Shown: one piece after another, positions 10,760 to 22,143 of the stretch | Numbering within the stretch: position 1 is the stretch's first letter | How the letters are laid out: every line of letters begins with the position of its first letter | Assembly (NCBI GenBank): GCA_015345905.1 | Contig: JADDTR010000019.1 | Span: 372,001 to 436,000 of the forward strand | From: Aotearoamyces nothofagi | Lineage: Eukaryota > Ascomycota > Leotiomycetes > Leotiales > Tympanidaceae | Length of the DNA stretch: 64,000 nt | Direction: 5' to 3' | Notes under the pieces: generated by a model | Database searches by the model: none | The model's input: only the letters and a program-made list of their open reading frames with translations | What the model was told of the DNA's origin: nothing | Made by a program: the position numbers and the translations under genes

Positions 10760-11056
10760 GTGGAATCGAATCTGTAACTTTAGTATCCGTGGTCTGACAT
10801 CTCGATGTTGAGGCTCTGGAAGCTATTCGTTAGCTTCCGCTGCCGGCCATTTTATTGTTCCGGTGGGCGAAATCTTGGCGCGGCTGAGGAATTTCGATTT
10901 TCGGAACTCTGAACTTTTGGCATCAAACCTTGACTACCAAAAACAACGACCATTTAGACGTCTTGCCACCTACACAAACCAACACGCACTTCAAACCCAA
11001 ATTCAACACCAGTGTCTACTACTGCAATAAATTAGAATTTCGGAAACTAGCACATC

Positions 11057-11837
11057 ATGTCGTCTATGCGAAATGCCGTCCAAAGGCGAAATCATAGGGA
11101 GCGAGGACAATTAGAGGAGCGCCAGAAATGGGGTCTCCTAGAGAAACATAAGGTATGTTGCTTCACCTCTTTAGATTTATAAGTTTCTAATATCCTGGCA
11201 GGATTACTCTGCTCGTGCTCGCGACTTCAATGCCAAGAAATCCAAACTCAAGGCGTTACGCCAGAAGGTCCTCGAGAAAAATCCCGATGAGTTCTACTTC
11301 GGTATGTTGTCCAAGAAGGGGCCAACATCAGTCGGAAAGAATAGGACTGGTACAGTCAATGGTGACCGGGGCAATGAAGTATTATCACAAGAAGCCGTGA
11401 GGCTATTCAAGACACAGGATTTAGGCTATGTGAGGACAGTGAGAAACAAGACGATGAAGGAAGTAGAGGCGTTGAGAATGCGTGTTGCTGGAATAAGAGG
11501 GGATGGAAGGAAGGTAGTCTTCGTGGATAATGTTGATGAGCAATTAGAGAAGATGGAGGAAGATAGCGAAGATGAGGGAGACGAAGAAGATGAGGAAGAT
11601 GAGGGAGATGAGGGAGACGACACAGAAGACGCTGAGGCCAAACGATTACGGAAGCTACAAGAAAAGGAACTGGATAAGTTAGAGGCACGGCTCGATGCTG
11701 CGGAGGAGCGACTTAAGGCTTTGTCACAAGCAGAAGAGGCATTGGATTTGCAAAGAGCGAAGATGTCGAAGTCACCAAGTGCTGGAGGCGTCAATAAGCA
11801 GGGAGTCAAGTTTAAGATTCGAGAGAGGAAGAGATAA
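11057..11837 (+). CDS. UTP11: U3 snoRNA-associated protein UTP11
   Basis: Two exons, 11057..11152 and 11202..11837; 732 nt, 243 aa. The spliced N-terminus MSSMRNAVQRRNHRERGQ, then EERQKWGLLEKHKDYSARARDFNAKK, is the highly conserved UTP11 signature. It continues KSKLKALRQKVLEKNPDEFYFGMLSKK and QDLGYVRTVRNKTMKEVEALR. An acidic low-complexity block (EDEGDEEDEEDEGDEGDD) precedes a C-terminal coiled coil and the basic terminus VKFKIRERKR. Family role: component of the nucleolar small-subunit processome, needed for 18S rRNA maturation. Length is normal for the family. It converges on the next minus-strand gene, leaving about 150 nt between stops. Confidence 0.93.
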
Positions 11838-11989
11838 ATCATAATATTATTCCCTCCGAAATTCTGCGCCTCATGTGACAGTTGCATGTCCCTTACGCCA
11901 TGAGCTCAATATCTTTACGCCTGCCTAATATGGTATGGAAGTAAAACGGCCTCGAGAAAATAAGCTACCACCCTAAAACGATATTCCTT

Positions 11990-13648
11990 TCACGCCTTCG
12001 TCAGACAGCCACTGACACAGATTATGATCGATGCAATAGCATTGACAGTGACAGTCAATGCCCATACCACAAATCTGAACACTAGAAACAGGACGCTCAG
12101 GACACCCTTCGTCGGCGCTGGCAAATTGGTCTTTCCCTTCTTTTCAGTAAGACTAGTCTGGCTCTCAAGATCGATTTCCATTTCCTCTATTTTCGCAGGC
12201 TTTTTGCTTTTCACCGATTTTGGAGACATCGGCATCAGCATAGGTGGGGCCTCAAACCTCTCCACATTGTTGGTCTTCTCCTCAGCTAGCGCTACAATCA
12301 AAACTGCACATATTGCCACATCAACGAGATAGAAACTGTCTGTGCGGGCTGCAACCCCTGTATCGACTTCCAGAAACCCCCCACCGGAGCCATCGCGCGT
12401 CAACTTGACAATGTTCTTGGGTAGCTCAGGGTGCTCCAGCTTGTATTCCACACGAGACCAGGCTGGCAAGGAGGATATTTGCACGTGGAACGGCGTGGAC
12501 ATTGCAGGATGTACGAGGTAATATTGCTTGCTATCCTCGTCCCAGACAAGACGGGCACATTCATGCTCGGCGGCCGCCATTATAGATGCTTCATCTGGGC
12601 GGTTGGGTTTTGACGCGATGTCGATGGCCATATTTGCTGCTGCTCTTGGGTATAAGAGAGCAACGAGGCCATCATTTGGAGGAAGCCGTCGTGCTGTCTC
12701 TTCCAAAGTCGTTGTGAGAACTTCAATGTTTGAAGAAGACCTTGATGAAGACCCGATTTTAGGTGTGCTAGACTCTTTGGCTGGTTTGTTAGGATCGTGG
12801 CGGGTCATTGTGAGGAGCGCGGAGGTTGATGTCGGGTCAAGCCTGAGGGTATAGAAGGGTTGAGTCGACGATGACAAAGTATGTACTGGAGACTCAATAG
12901 AACTCGCCATCTTCAAGCAAAAAGATCGACCTTCACTTGCCGAGACTCTCCACCCGTTTGTTACTTTCCACAGCTCCTTTAACTCCTCTGTTGACGAGGG
13001 CGGCATTGTCCTTGGTACATCCTGTATACCTCTTGGAAAGGATCCTACAGTTGGTGGTGCACTCAACGGACTTCCCATCATACCGCTTCGTTCTGCGATA
13101 CTTGGCGAATACGGTTGCTTGCTGATGACCGTCCTTGATATATGAGTGGGGCTAGCTTGCGTCGGCCCATAGTTCTGGTATTCTAATGGAACATCTGGAT
13201 TGTATCTTGGGAAGATTGAATGGATGACGGACTCTCCTGTAGGGGGTGCATTCTTCGAGGGTTTTGGTTTCGCAATCGAGCTGTGAGATGCATTGCTATA
13301 ACTCCGGGTGAGGGTCGGTGCATCGGAGAATGAAGTCTGAGAGCGTTGTGTCTCAGCGCCAAAAGGCCTGATGAGCGGGGCTGTGCTATCAGCGGGCGAT
13401 ACACAATGATCTAGAGCAGATCGTCTTCCATCCATAGCTGAATGTCGTCCACTCAAGGCAGACTGTCTGCCGTCGATGGGAATGTCGGCCGATCTTGGTC
13501 GCTCTATTGCAGATGTAGGAGGTGACTGTGGTTGTATTGCATTTCGGCGAGTACTTGATCTTCTTCCCGGCCTTTTCTTCGATGGGGGAGGTGGGAACAA
13601 CTGTAGTCCCATATTCGTCGTTGCTGGTGCAGAAGTAGTTGCAGACAT
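11990..13648 (-). CDS. Proline-rich fungal protein with C-terminal membrane anchor
   Basis: Single exon of 552 aa from the ATG at 13648 (MSATTSAPATTNMGLQLFPPPP). The frame is open a little upstream but only from a non-ATG codon. Residues 1-230 are disordered and rich in P/S/R. A middle region of about 300 residues contains TNGWRVSASEGRSFCLKM, LRLDPTSTSALLTMTRHDP and DEDSKQYYLVHPAMSTPFHVQI, which looks like a folded beta-rich domain. The C-terminus (VLFLVFRFVVWALTVTVNAIASIIICVSGCLTKA) is a single hydrophobic segment, so the protein is probably tail-anchored facing the cytosol. I believe relatives are labelled acetylserotonin-methyltransferase-like in fungal genomes, but no methyltransferase motif is visible. 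Function unknown. Confidence 0.75.
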   Translation of the reverse strand: MSATTSAPATTNMGLQLFPPPPSKKRPGRRSSTRRNAIQPQSPPTSAIERPRSADIPIDGRQSALSGRHSAMDGRRSALDHCVSPADSTAPLIRPFGAETQRSQTSFSDAPTLTRSYSNASHSSIAKPKPSKNAPPTGESVIHSIFPRYNPDVPLEYQNYGPTQASPTHISRTVISKQPYSPSIAERSGMMGSPLSAPPTVGSFPRGIQDVPRTMPPSSTEELKELWKVTNGWRVSASEGRSFCLKMASSIESPVHTLSSSTQPFYTLRLDPTSTSALLTMTRHDPNKPAKESSTPKIGSSSRSSSNIEVLTTTLEETARRLPPNDGLVALLYPRAAANMAIDIASKPNRPDEASIMAAAEHECARLVWDEDSKQYYLVHPAMSTPFHVQISSLPAWSRVEYKLEHPELPKNIVKLTRDGSGGGFLEVDTGVAARTDSFYLVDVAICAVLIVALAEEKTNNVERFEAPPMLMPMSPKSVKSKKPAKIEEMEIDLESQTSLTEKKGKTNLPAPTKGVLSVLFLVFRFVVWALTVTVNAIASIIICVSGCLTKA

Positions 13649-14439
13649 TTTGAGGATTTGTTCGGTATGCCAGCTACAGTTGAACAAATATCCAGCTCAA
13701 ACGACTTCCAGAGTCTACTATGAATTGTCTTTCATAAGCGGACACCCCTCGGAAACGAGAGCACCGCTACAGATATAATATATCGTTCCTTCAATTCTGC
13801 CCCACCCGCGAGCGCCAACTACGGCCAAAGGCGAGCAGGAGGAGAAGCGCTTACAACCCGCATTTTGACCGCTTTTTAAATATATGTGTCCAGGGTCTCT
13901 TGGCCGAATCTCAAAATAGATCTCGGTTGACTACCAGTTGAGGAAGTGCTTGTACTCTCAGTGGCCCATGCAAGGCTGACCCTTGTGAGAGCGCTTACCA
14001 TAATGTGATCTGGAATGTGATTGGGCCTGTGGAAGCGCCCTTCAATATGCGACCTCGAGGTGCCGCTATTGAGTGTGAGCGAGCGAGGATGGTCAAGATA
14101 TATATCTCAGGGCGTCAAAGTCGCATGTCTTATCTCGAACCTCTTGATGACGACATTGATGCCATTTGGCGATGTATGTAGGATGTTAGGATATATAAGC
14201 ACGTGCAATGCCTGCATGTCACTGTTCTCATCGCCGTTGATACCTTACTTTCTACGACTTCTATGTAGGACCTCGAATCGTTATTGATCTGTTATTAGAC
14301 GATTCGAATCTACGAGAGTAGCTATACCCGTGTATCGCCATTAATCCCCTGCCAGCCTTACCATGCCATCATTTTGCCCCTCGGATATCATTTTCCTTCT
14401 CTCCTAGTACTCCATTATCTATGCTAGACCGCACGCCTC
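13649..14439. other. Intergenic, nothing recognised
   Basis: Lies upstream of the 13648 start and downstream of the UAP1 stop on the same strand, so it should contain the promoter of the tail-anchored gene. Only short unsupported frames occur. No repeat or RNA gene was recognised. Confidence 0.5.
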
Positions 14440-16072
14440 TTATAGTTCCTTCTCTAGTACAGCCGGGGCCGTGATTGTCTTCCCTGACAAGTTCTCAAGG
14501 CCCTCTCCGCCCTATGACTATTAGATTATACAACATTTTCCGGGGACATTACTCACATAGCTGATCAACGGTGACACTTCGATACCGGCATCTGCATCGA
14601 CACTCACAACTCTCGCTCCAGCAGCTTGGACCCATCGTTTGCCCTGTTGCATGATATCTCTCTTACTTGTATCTGGGTCATCTTCTCCAGTGCCCCTAGC
14701 ATTCTTCAACGGTGAGAATTCATCCTCACGCCTTACTTCCATGCAAGCAAACTTGCTTAGATCTAGCAGCGGGAAGACATCGAAAATAAATTGCTCTAGC
14801 TTGATACCATTTGGCTTCTCAGGTTTGACAGTGGAACCCTTTACTGTATCCACATACGGAATCTTCTTGCGTGCGACATGATGTGGTAGTTTATGCGCCC
14901 AGTCCGGGATCGTCTCCAAGAATCTGAAAGAGTAATAGTGATTGACAATATTTGCTGCCCGAAACTTTAAGACCTGTGGCTGCTTGGGGTCCTTGGCTTC
15001 AGCTGTCTCCTTGTCGATCTCGGAATATTCTACGACATCTGGCTTTCCATTTTTGAGAAGTATGAGGCCAACTGATTCATGAGCACTACGCTTACGAACC
15101 ACTTTTGTAGCAATGTCAACGTCCTTAGAGGCACTGAAGCCTATGAAGACAGGATCGGCAACCTTAGCAAGGCAGTTATCGACACAATATGCGTGGATGT
15201 GTTTCACGCCACGCTTCCGCATATCACCCGTAACATCCGAGGTGACTAGTGCCTGATATATTCCACCATTGCCATCGGGAGCCACAGCGACCTGGAAATA
15301 CATTAGCTGCCGTCTCTATACAATCATCGTAGCTGCTCACTTTGTTCTTGGCCTCCAAAAGGATTTTGCCATCATTTGATATACACGGTAAAACGCCTTG
15401 CTCAAAAAAAACGATGTTCTCCTTTTCCAGCCCAAAGTACTTGTGTTCCGCGAAATACTGCTCTGTTGCTCGTCTTGTAGGCCCACTTGTCATGACGTAC
15501 CATGGCAGGACAACATTCTCTCCATGATCACCCGCCTTCTTTTGGGCTAGCTTTTGGACTTTTAGAATACGTTCAGCCTGGATCTGGAACAATGACTTCT
15601 TCGACGGCAGTCCGATGTCGTAGCATCCTTTAGGAGCTGAGCTGCCCAGCCTGGTACCTTGCCCACCTGCCAGGAGCAGTACTGCAACTTTGTTGGCAGC
15701 AATCAGGTCAAGGCCTTCGTCATACCAGTTCTGGATGTCTTCTATCTTCGAGTCAAGAATGCTAGCAGTCGCAGATTGAGGTAGAGGCTCGAGCGCTGGA
15801 TGGTTGTCGATATTCTCAGCCTTGGGCGGATTCAGAGCTCTCTCGGTGATCTTGTTGATGTGCTCCGGATCAATTTCGGACAGTTGTTGATATAGGAGAG
15901 CCTTCTCAGTGCTGCTTAGAGAGTCATAGAATGCAAAGACATGTTCTTGTTTCGCTTTCTCGTACTTTGTTCGAAGTTGTCCAACCTCCTCTCTGGTAGG
16001 TTGCCGTGGTGGTGCATCCTTCTCTGGATGGACAACATGGAGCTTCTGCAAAACGTTCTGGAAAGCCTCCAT
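14440..16072 (-). CDS. UAP1: UDP-N-acetylglucosamine pyrophosphorylase
   Basis: Three exons: 16072..15341, 15291..14557, 14511..14440; 1539 nt, 512 aa. The nucleotide-binding signature [27 protein letters not shown] is at residues about 131-157, followed by the [11 protein letters not shown] and FFEQGVLPC segments. After the first intron come [15 protein letters not shown] and [20 protein letters not shown]. The last, 24-codon exon restores the conserved end [23 protein letters not shown]; without that splice the frame stops early. Reaction: UTP + GlcNAc-1-P gives UDP-GlcNAc + PPi, the last step toward chitin, N-glycan and GPI precursor in the cytosol. It is divergent from LYS1 with a ~515-nt shared upstream region. 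Confidence 0.95.
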
Positions 16073-16587
16073 AATGCAAATGTTGACAATTAGTTAACAA
16101 TTGAGTTGAGACGAGTGTAGAGAAGATATTTGGGCTTGACCGCTGTTTTATAGCTGGTTGCGTCCCTCTTGCTTCTTGGATGCCCCGCTCCTAGTCCTTG
16201 GAGTGATCCAATACGCGAGAGAGTGCTAGCCTCGTCAGATTGACATCAGGGTCTGTCAGTACTGCCAGCCTCCTCTATCGAGAATGCGGATACTCGTACG
16301 ATTCGAAATACGGCAGTCTCCTGGATTTACTCTGGTGGTCTATTAGATATTTAGCTAATGGTATAATCGTGCCTTGTCCCAAATCAGCCATCGGCCAGTG
16401 CTACAAAGGGTTTTGTTCCGTCGTTACATGAGAGGCCGGATTCGTCCATGGTGGAGAAGCCGGTCACACCGCCCGAGTCATCGCATCGGCCGCGGCAGAA
16501 TAATTTTACCGCTTATAAGCATACCGCTTCCAAAACTCCCGAGCAGCTCAAATCATTCACAAGACGATATTCACAGGAGCACTCAAG
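16073..16587. promoter_or_regulatory. Shared upstream region of UAP1 and LYS1
   Basis: 515 nt between two divergent start codons. No gene, repeat or confident binding site is seen; the assignment as a bidirectional promoter region rests on gene orientation only. Confidence 0.5.
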
Positions 16588-17803
16588 ATGTCTGGAACCA
16601 CTCTTCATTTGCGCTCAGAGTGTATGTCCTCCAATTCGCTGCTCTTGACTGCTCAATTACTGATTTCCCAACAGGCAAGCCGCTAGAGCACCGATCGGCC
16701 CTGACTCCTACAACCACCAAAGTTCTTCTTGATGCAGGCTACACAGTTCATATCGAGCGAAGCCCCGAGCGCATTTTCGACGACAGCGAGTTTGAGGCAG
16801 TAGGAGCTACCTTGGTTCCTGAGAACTCATGGCGCCAAGCTCCTGCGAGTCACATCATTATCGGCTTGAAGGAGCTCCCGGAAGAAGAATGTGAGTCACA
16901 TGAACTATGTGAAATCCGAATGCAATTGCTGATGTGGTTACAGTCCCTCTCAAGCATGTGCACGTTCAATTTGCCCATTGCTACAAGCAACAAGGCGGCT
17001 GGGAAAGAGTCCTCTCACGCTTTCCTCGTGGCGGTGGAACTCTACTAGACCTGGAGTTCCTCGTCGATGAGCGTGGTCGCCGTGTCGCAGCTTTTGGCTA
17101 TCACGCTGGTTTTGCCGGTGCAGCACTTGCTCTGGAGGCCTGGGCGTGGCAACTCAATCACGCTGAACCCTTCCCAGGTGTTTCGAGTTACCCGAACGAA
17201 ACAGCATTAATTGCCGATGTCAAGAAGTTTATCGCTCAAGGCACTGCAAAGACTGGCAAGGCACCACGTGTATTGGTTATTGGTGCTCTAGGACGCTGTG
17301 GAAGCGGTGCTGTAGACCTCTGCCTACGTGCTGGTGTCCCAACTCAGAACGTGCTCAAGTGGGATATGGCGGAGACAGCTAAGGGTGGACCTTTCCATGA
17401 GATCGTCGAGAGTGACATTTTTGTCAACTGCATCTATCTCTCGTCCAAGATCCCCAACTTCGTCGACCTGAAGAGCTTAGATACCCCAGACCGCAAGCTT
17501 TCGGTCATCTGCGACGTCAGCGCCGATACAACAAACCCTCACAACCCCGTCCCTGTTTACACAATTGCTACTACGTTTGATCACCCAACAGTTCCTGTTG
17601 AGGTTAAGGGTGAACCAAGATTGAGTGTCATTAGCATCGACCATCTTCCAAGTCTGCTGCCTAGAGAGGCGAGTGAGGCGTTTAGCAACGACCTACTACC
17701 GAGCTTATTGCAATTGAAGGACTGGAGACATGCACCTGTTTGGGCGAGGGCGGAGAAGCTTATGCAGGAGAAGATTGCTACAATACCTAAGTCGCATCTT
17801 TAG
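16588..17803 (+). CDS. LYS1: Saccharopine dehydrogenase (NAD+, L-lysine forming)
   Basis: Three exons: 16588..16621, 16675..16890, 16944..17803; 1110 nt, 369 aa, the family's usual length. The spliced N-terminus [25 protein letters not shown] aligns with yeast Lys1 (LHLRAETKPLEARAALTP) across the first intron, and [30 protein letters not shown] across the second. The Rossmann NAD-binding motif is [14 protein letters not shown], and the substrate-site landmarks [24 protein letters not shown] and [15 protein letters not shown] are present. Reaction: saccharopine + NAD+ gives lysine + 2-oxoglutarate, the last step of the alpha-aminoadipate pathway. The C-terminus ends KSHL, which resembles but is not a standard peroxisomal SKL signal; several fungal Lys1 proteins are peroxisomal. 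Confidence 0.95.
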
Positions 17804-18120
17804 TAACAGAAAAAGGATGTACATTCGCGAATAGAATATTTTCAAAAGCCTACAAACTACTAGATAAAATTATCCAAATTATACCATGATGAATTCTACC
17901 CACAGCTCTGCTCTGATCTAAATATGTTTATGAATTATACTTGATACAGCATAGCCATGTATGAGAAAGTCGAATAATATATCAATTCTAGTGATATATC
18001 TAAAAATCTAAAACCCAATATATTTCACTGCATTCCTCGTGACTCGCTTGTAAACTCGTGACCAATTTGTAAAGATTCATTTGACACCAACGCAGCAAAT
18101 ATATGAACTATGCTTAAGAC
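17804..18120. other. Short AT-rich intergenic spacer
   Basis: Between LYS1 and THG1 on the same strand. It should hold the LYS1 3' UTR and THG1 promoter. Nothing else seen. Confidence 0.5.
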
Positions 18121-19376
18121 ATGGCGAACTCAAAGTGAGCTAAGTAGACTCCGAGGATAAGGATATTTGAGTAACAGACTTCTAGATACGAATATGTGAA
18201 GAATTTCGAGCAAGGCGACCTGCTGCTTCCTAACACGTGGATCGTAGTGCGCGTTGATGGCCGAGGCTTCCATAAGTACACAGTCCCGAATCTCTGAACA
18301 TGAGCTATTGATACTGAATGCCTGTAGGTTCTCAGATAAATACGCTTTCGCAAAGCCAAATGATCGTCGGGCGCTCGACCTTATGAACGCGGCAGCTCAG
18401 GCTACTATGGCTGAGCTGCCGGACATCGTTATTGCCTACGGAATCAGTGATGAGTACAGGTATTTGATCTCCTACTGATTTAGAGGATGTCTTGAATAAT
18501 AATCATGGTTCTTCGTGCGATAGCTTCGTCTTCCACAGGTCGTGTACGCTTTTTGAGAGGAGGTCGAGGTATGTGTATTTTATTCGTCTCATCTACGTTC
18601 TTCCTATATGTCGACGAATTCTGATTTCCCTCAAGTAAGCTCGTCACAACGATTGTATCTACGTTCACGGCGTATTATGTGCATTTATGGTCATCGTTCT
18701 TCCCTAATCTTGGTCTCACGGCGCCGTTGCCGACCTTTGACGGCAGAGCGGTGCAGTACCCTAGTGTACAGAATCTAAGAGATTATATGAGTTGGAGACA
18801 GGTTGATTGTAAGTTTAGTATCTGCGAGAGAGCTGGTGAGCTAGCTAATAGCTGATTTAGGTCACATAAATAATCTGTACAATACGACGTTCTGGGCGCT
18901 GATCCAGCTTGGGGGGATGGATGCTAAGGAGGCTGAGCAGGAGCTGGCTGTGAGTAGTGGTAAATCGTTGAGTTGAAAACTTGCTAACTAGCACAGGGTA
19001 CTTTGTCTGCTGATAAGAATGAAATATTATTTTCAAGGTTCAACATCAATTACAACAATGAACCTGATATATACAAGAAGGGGAGCACAGTACTTCGTGA
19101 GGTAAGTTTCAATAACTACACACACCCTATCACTGCTAATAATTATATCAGTATGAACTGGTAGACCCAGGAATAGCACCTTTAGAGGGCGTCTTAGATG
19201 GCGCCTTGGATGCTGAAGAACTAGCAATGTCAAAAACGCAAGTGGAGAAGGATAGGAAAAAGAGGGCGAAGGCAAAAATCGGGGTGCAGCACGTGGATGT
19301 CATAAAAGACGAATTCTGGGAGCAAAGACCATGGCTATTGTCAAATAAGCCAGGCAAAATACCGAAAGAGCCCTAG
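18121..19376 (+). CDS. THG1: tRNA(His) guanylyltransferase
   Basis: Eight exons: 18121..18134, 18186..18275, 18328..18459, 18524..18568, 18636..18808, 18861..18949, 18997..19101, 19152..19376; 873 nt, 290 aa. The first coding exon is only 14 nt (MANS plus two bases). Spliced motifs: metal-binding [38 protein letters not shown] with the second catalytic acidic patch, the tRNA/nucleotide motif [39 protein letters not shown] and the C-terminal [12 protein letters not shown]. Function: adds G-1 to the 5' end of tRNA-His by 3'-5' polymerase chemistry, needed for histidylation. Every splice junction restores a conserved motif, so the model is firm even though the gene looks broken in plain six-frame reading. 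Confidence 0.94.
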
Positions 19377-19516
19377 AGGCTTATGATTGCATTTCTGATC
19401 GCTCTGGGCCTAGAGCTGTGCTTTACAAACGCTTTAAATTGCTGTGATGTCCCAAATAACTCCTACAATGTGGTCGCTAAGCTCTACCAAAAGCCTCCTT
19501 GAATAATACCCAGTGC

Positions 19517-20167
19517 CTATTCTTTCCGTCTTTTCTTCTTTTTTGTGCCGTCACTTGGTATCGAGTCCTGGGACGAGTCTTTCTCAGCCTGTTTTAAGAG
19601 CTTCTTCTCCCTTCGACGCTCTTTTCGTTGCTCTTTTGTTTCTGTCTCCTCGCTACTGTTTTCCTCAGCTTCTCTAGTGGACGCAGATGGGACAGCTTTA
19701 GTAGCAGTCTGTTCCTGAGCCCTCGCAGCACGTTTAGCTGACTTCCTCGTTCTCCGTTCTTCCTTCGTCTCGGCTTCCTTGCGTTTTTGCTTCTTGCCGA
19801 ACTTCGGTTCTTCAATTTCCTCGGGCGTGAGGGAGCCGCCCAGAGTCTCTCCCTTCACAAAACAAGCATAGAGCCCTCCAGTTCCAACAAACTTCCCTCC
19901 ACCTTTCGCGACCATATCCAATCCGCCGTTGTTCAGAGTCTGTACTACTTTGCCCTCCTCTGATGTATCGAGACCTTTCAGCGACTTGTCGAAAGCATTC
20001 ATCCACCACATGTCGCTTGTTCTGTGCTGTTTCTTGCCAATACCGAGGGTATTCTGCTTCTTGGAGACGAGGAGAGGTCGAGAGAGGCCGGTACTGTCAG
20101 TAGTGGGATGGAGAGAGTGGCCCGAGCCTCGCCAGCCTTGCGACGTGAGAAGCGCGTGGGCGTCCAT
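19517..20167 (-). CDS. G-patch protein, TMA23-like
   Basis: Single exon, 216 aa, from the ATG at 20167 (MDAHALLTSQGWRGSGHSLHP); the frame is open 12 codons further upstream but without an ATG. Residues 6-60 form a divergent G-patch (GWRGSGHSL..LSRPLLVSKKQNTLGIGKKQHRTSDMWWMNAFDKSLKGLD), closest in pattern to yeast Tma23 (LVKHKRDKKGLG then WWERLFDGHL). The C-terminal half is almost entirely Lys/Glu/Arg low complexity ending KKKKRRKE, typical of nucleolar proteins. Tma23 is linked to 40S subunit biogenesis. G-patch proteins often activate DEAH helicases; no partner can be named from sequence. It converges with THG1. Confidence 0.8.
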   Translation of the reverse strand: MDAHALLTSQGWRGSGHSLHPTTDSTGLSRPLLVSKKQNTLGIGKKQHRTSDMWWMNAFDKSLKGLDTSEEGKVVQTLNNGGLDMVAKGGGKFVGTGGLYACFVKGETLGGSLTPEEIEEPKFGKKQKRKEAETKEERRTRKSAKRAARAQEQTATKAVPSASTREAEENSSEETETKEQRKERRREKKLLKQAEKDSSQDSIPSDGTKKKKRRKE

Positions 20168-20765
20168 TGCTGCGTTGCGCTTGAATGCGCTGGACAGATC
20201 CAATAATCAGATCTCGAGATTCCAGAATTGTAGATAAGGGAAAAGTTTCAACAAAATCAACCGGCGCGGAGCGGCAATCGCTAAAGTCAGTGGCATTCCG
20301 CTAGAAAGGGCGGGGAGAATAGCGGGAATGACTCAGCATGTTCAAGAGCACCTCCAAGCACGCCTTTAGGGGGAAGAACGAGGTACTGAGACGAGGTATT
20401 TCATGATCAGCCACCGTAGTGCATATATATGTATATATGTATATATATTATATATGCATATATATTGCTCAATTAAGTCGTCAACCTCCACTAAATCTCA
20501 TCACGAGAGTCCGGCGGTTATCAACACGTGACTGAACTTTAAAACAACTGATAATTAGATAGGGACCTGATAGGGACCTGATAGGGGCCCCGGACACCGA
20601 TGAACGGAGCCGCTTGAAAAGTGGGTAAGGTGTTAATTGCCAGAATGGACAGTTCTGCCGATAGTTAAGTTAAGGAGCTCTTGCAATACTTCGACGAGAG
20701 TTCTAAAAACTACCTTACAAGCCGTGCACAACTTCAAGAAATCTCGCTTTATCTCAATCGCCATA
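20168..20765. other. Divergent intergenic region between TMA23-like and RidA genes
   Basis: Contains an alternating TA/TATG tract (about 20423-20467), two CACGTG-containing or related words (AACACGTGAC near 20524) and a short tandem duplication of ATAGGGACCTG (about 20560-20590). In the last 129 nt the RidA frame is open but lacks an ATG. No other coding potential. Confidence 0.5.
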
Positions 20766-21307
20766 ATGCCTACAAAGGAAGCTGTGTTGACCGATAAGGC
20801 GCCGCCACCAATGCCTATCTTCTCACAGGCTATCAAGTGTCAAGGCATGGTATACTGCTCCGGCTCAGTTGGTATGGACCCCACGACAATGGCGCTCGTT
20901 GAGGGAAGTGTTGGAGATAGAACAGTATGTGTCACGTGTTAGTCCTTCCACAGATCCATGCTTACTGACTCTTCACCAGGCTCAATGCTTGAAGAACTTG
21001 AGTGCTGTGCTTGACGCCGCTGGAAGCAGCATTGATAATGTCGTCAAAGTCAATGTTTTCTTGACAAATATGGAGGATTTTGCTGCCGTTAACAAGATCT
21101 ATGAGAAAGTCTTCCATAAGGCACCTAAACCCGTGAGCCATCACTACTTTCAATGAGCTACCAGCCATCTCTGGTGTCTTGATAGCTCATTTTCTATATT
21201 AATTGGAGATATGGTGTATTGACATCAAACAGTGCCGTACTTGCGTTGCTGTTCATCAACTACCATTGGGCACTGATGTCGAGATTGAGTGTACAGCGTT
21301 CTTGTAA
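20766..21307 (+). CDS. RidA/YER057c/UK114 family protein
   Basis: Three exons: 20766..20924, 20980..21132, 21233..21307; 387 nt, 128 aa. Spliced sequence shows the family core: FSQAIKCQGMVYCSGSVGMDP, then TAQCLKNLSAVLDAAGSSIDNVVKVNVFLTNMEDFAAVN, and KPCRTCVAVHQLPLGTDVEIECTAF with the catalytic arginine (the R of CRTCV). Family role: trimeric enamine/imine deaminase that hydrolyses reactive 2-aminoacrylate from threonine/serine dehydratase; yeast has a cytosolic (Hmf1) and a mitochondrial (Mmf1) form. The annotated ATG gives a cytosolic-length protein; a basic, ATG-less open frame continues 43 codons upstream (see findings). Length is normal and the gene intact. Confidence 0.92.
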
Positions 21308-22143
21308 TGTACCTTTCCACTATCAAAGGCATAAGACTATGTACTAACGAGAATATAGAAATAAAGAAAACATTTTAAAGCTATAGATTAGTGGCAATTA
21401 ATCTGATCAACTGCGAATGAGAAAACCTGCATAAATATATATAAAGCCTCAAATAAAAATATATTTGAAAAGACAGACGTGAGTCGAAGTAGAGTGCCAC
21501 AACCATTATATCACGACAACAGCTTTGGCTGTATTTCCTAGATACAGTCAATGTATACAATCATACCAAGTTTACGCACCCCGAATGGTCTGTCGAGTAT
21601 ATTTCACCAGCTGCAAGTGCGAAGGTCCGTTAAATTGTACCGTACGTAGAGCACCCTACCATATCTGTAGGATAGGAACAGCAGCACCTTGGCTATTAAC
21701 CGTTTTAAGTGGTACGTAAATGCTGTTGAGTCTACTTTTATTATATCAGATCACTCTCTTGTATACTTTTATTATAGAATATCTTGTTTCTCCTCTTTGC
21801 TGCCGTTTTGTTCCAACAACACCTCAATTTCACAGGGATGGCAGATGACACAGATGTTATTTTAACACAATACGTGGTTTTCACTCTAATGAAAAAGTGC
21901 ATGTTATTGCTTCGGGGGATACAAAGAATTTATTTGTCTCATTCAGCATTCTCCGCATGCGGTCGAGAATGCTCCTTGCTCGACAAAGACACCGATTCAA
22001 TAATTGACCACAATATCGTGACCTCAATATTTACTCCCATCCTTTGTTATTTTCTTCCTTAGAAAGACTTGACGTAACGGTCATTTGAGGGTTTTCGACG
22101 GCTTCTTAATTGAAGTGTCAAGACGGCGAATAACGGCAGAAGT
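21308..22143. other. AT-rich intergenic region
   Basis: Two frames of 64-92 codons (21525 and 21784, plus strand) exist, but neither shows family resemblance nor supported splicing. Probably the 3' UTR of the RidA gene plus the promoter of the following gene. Confidence 0.45.
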
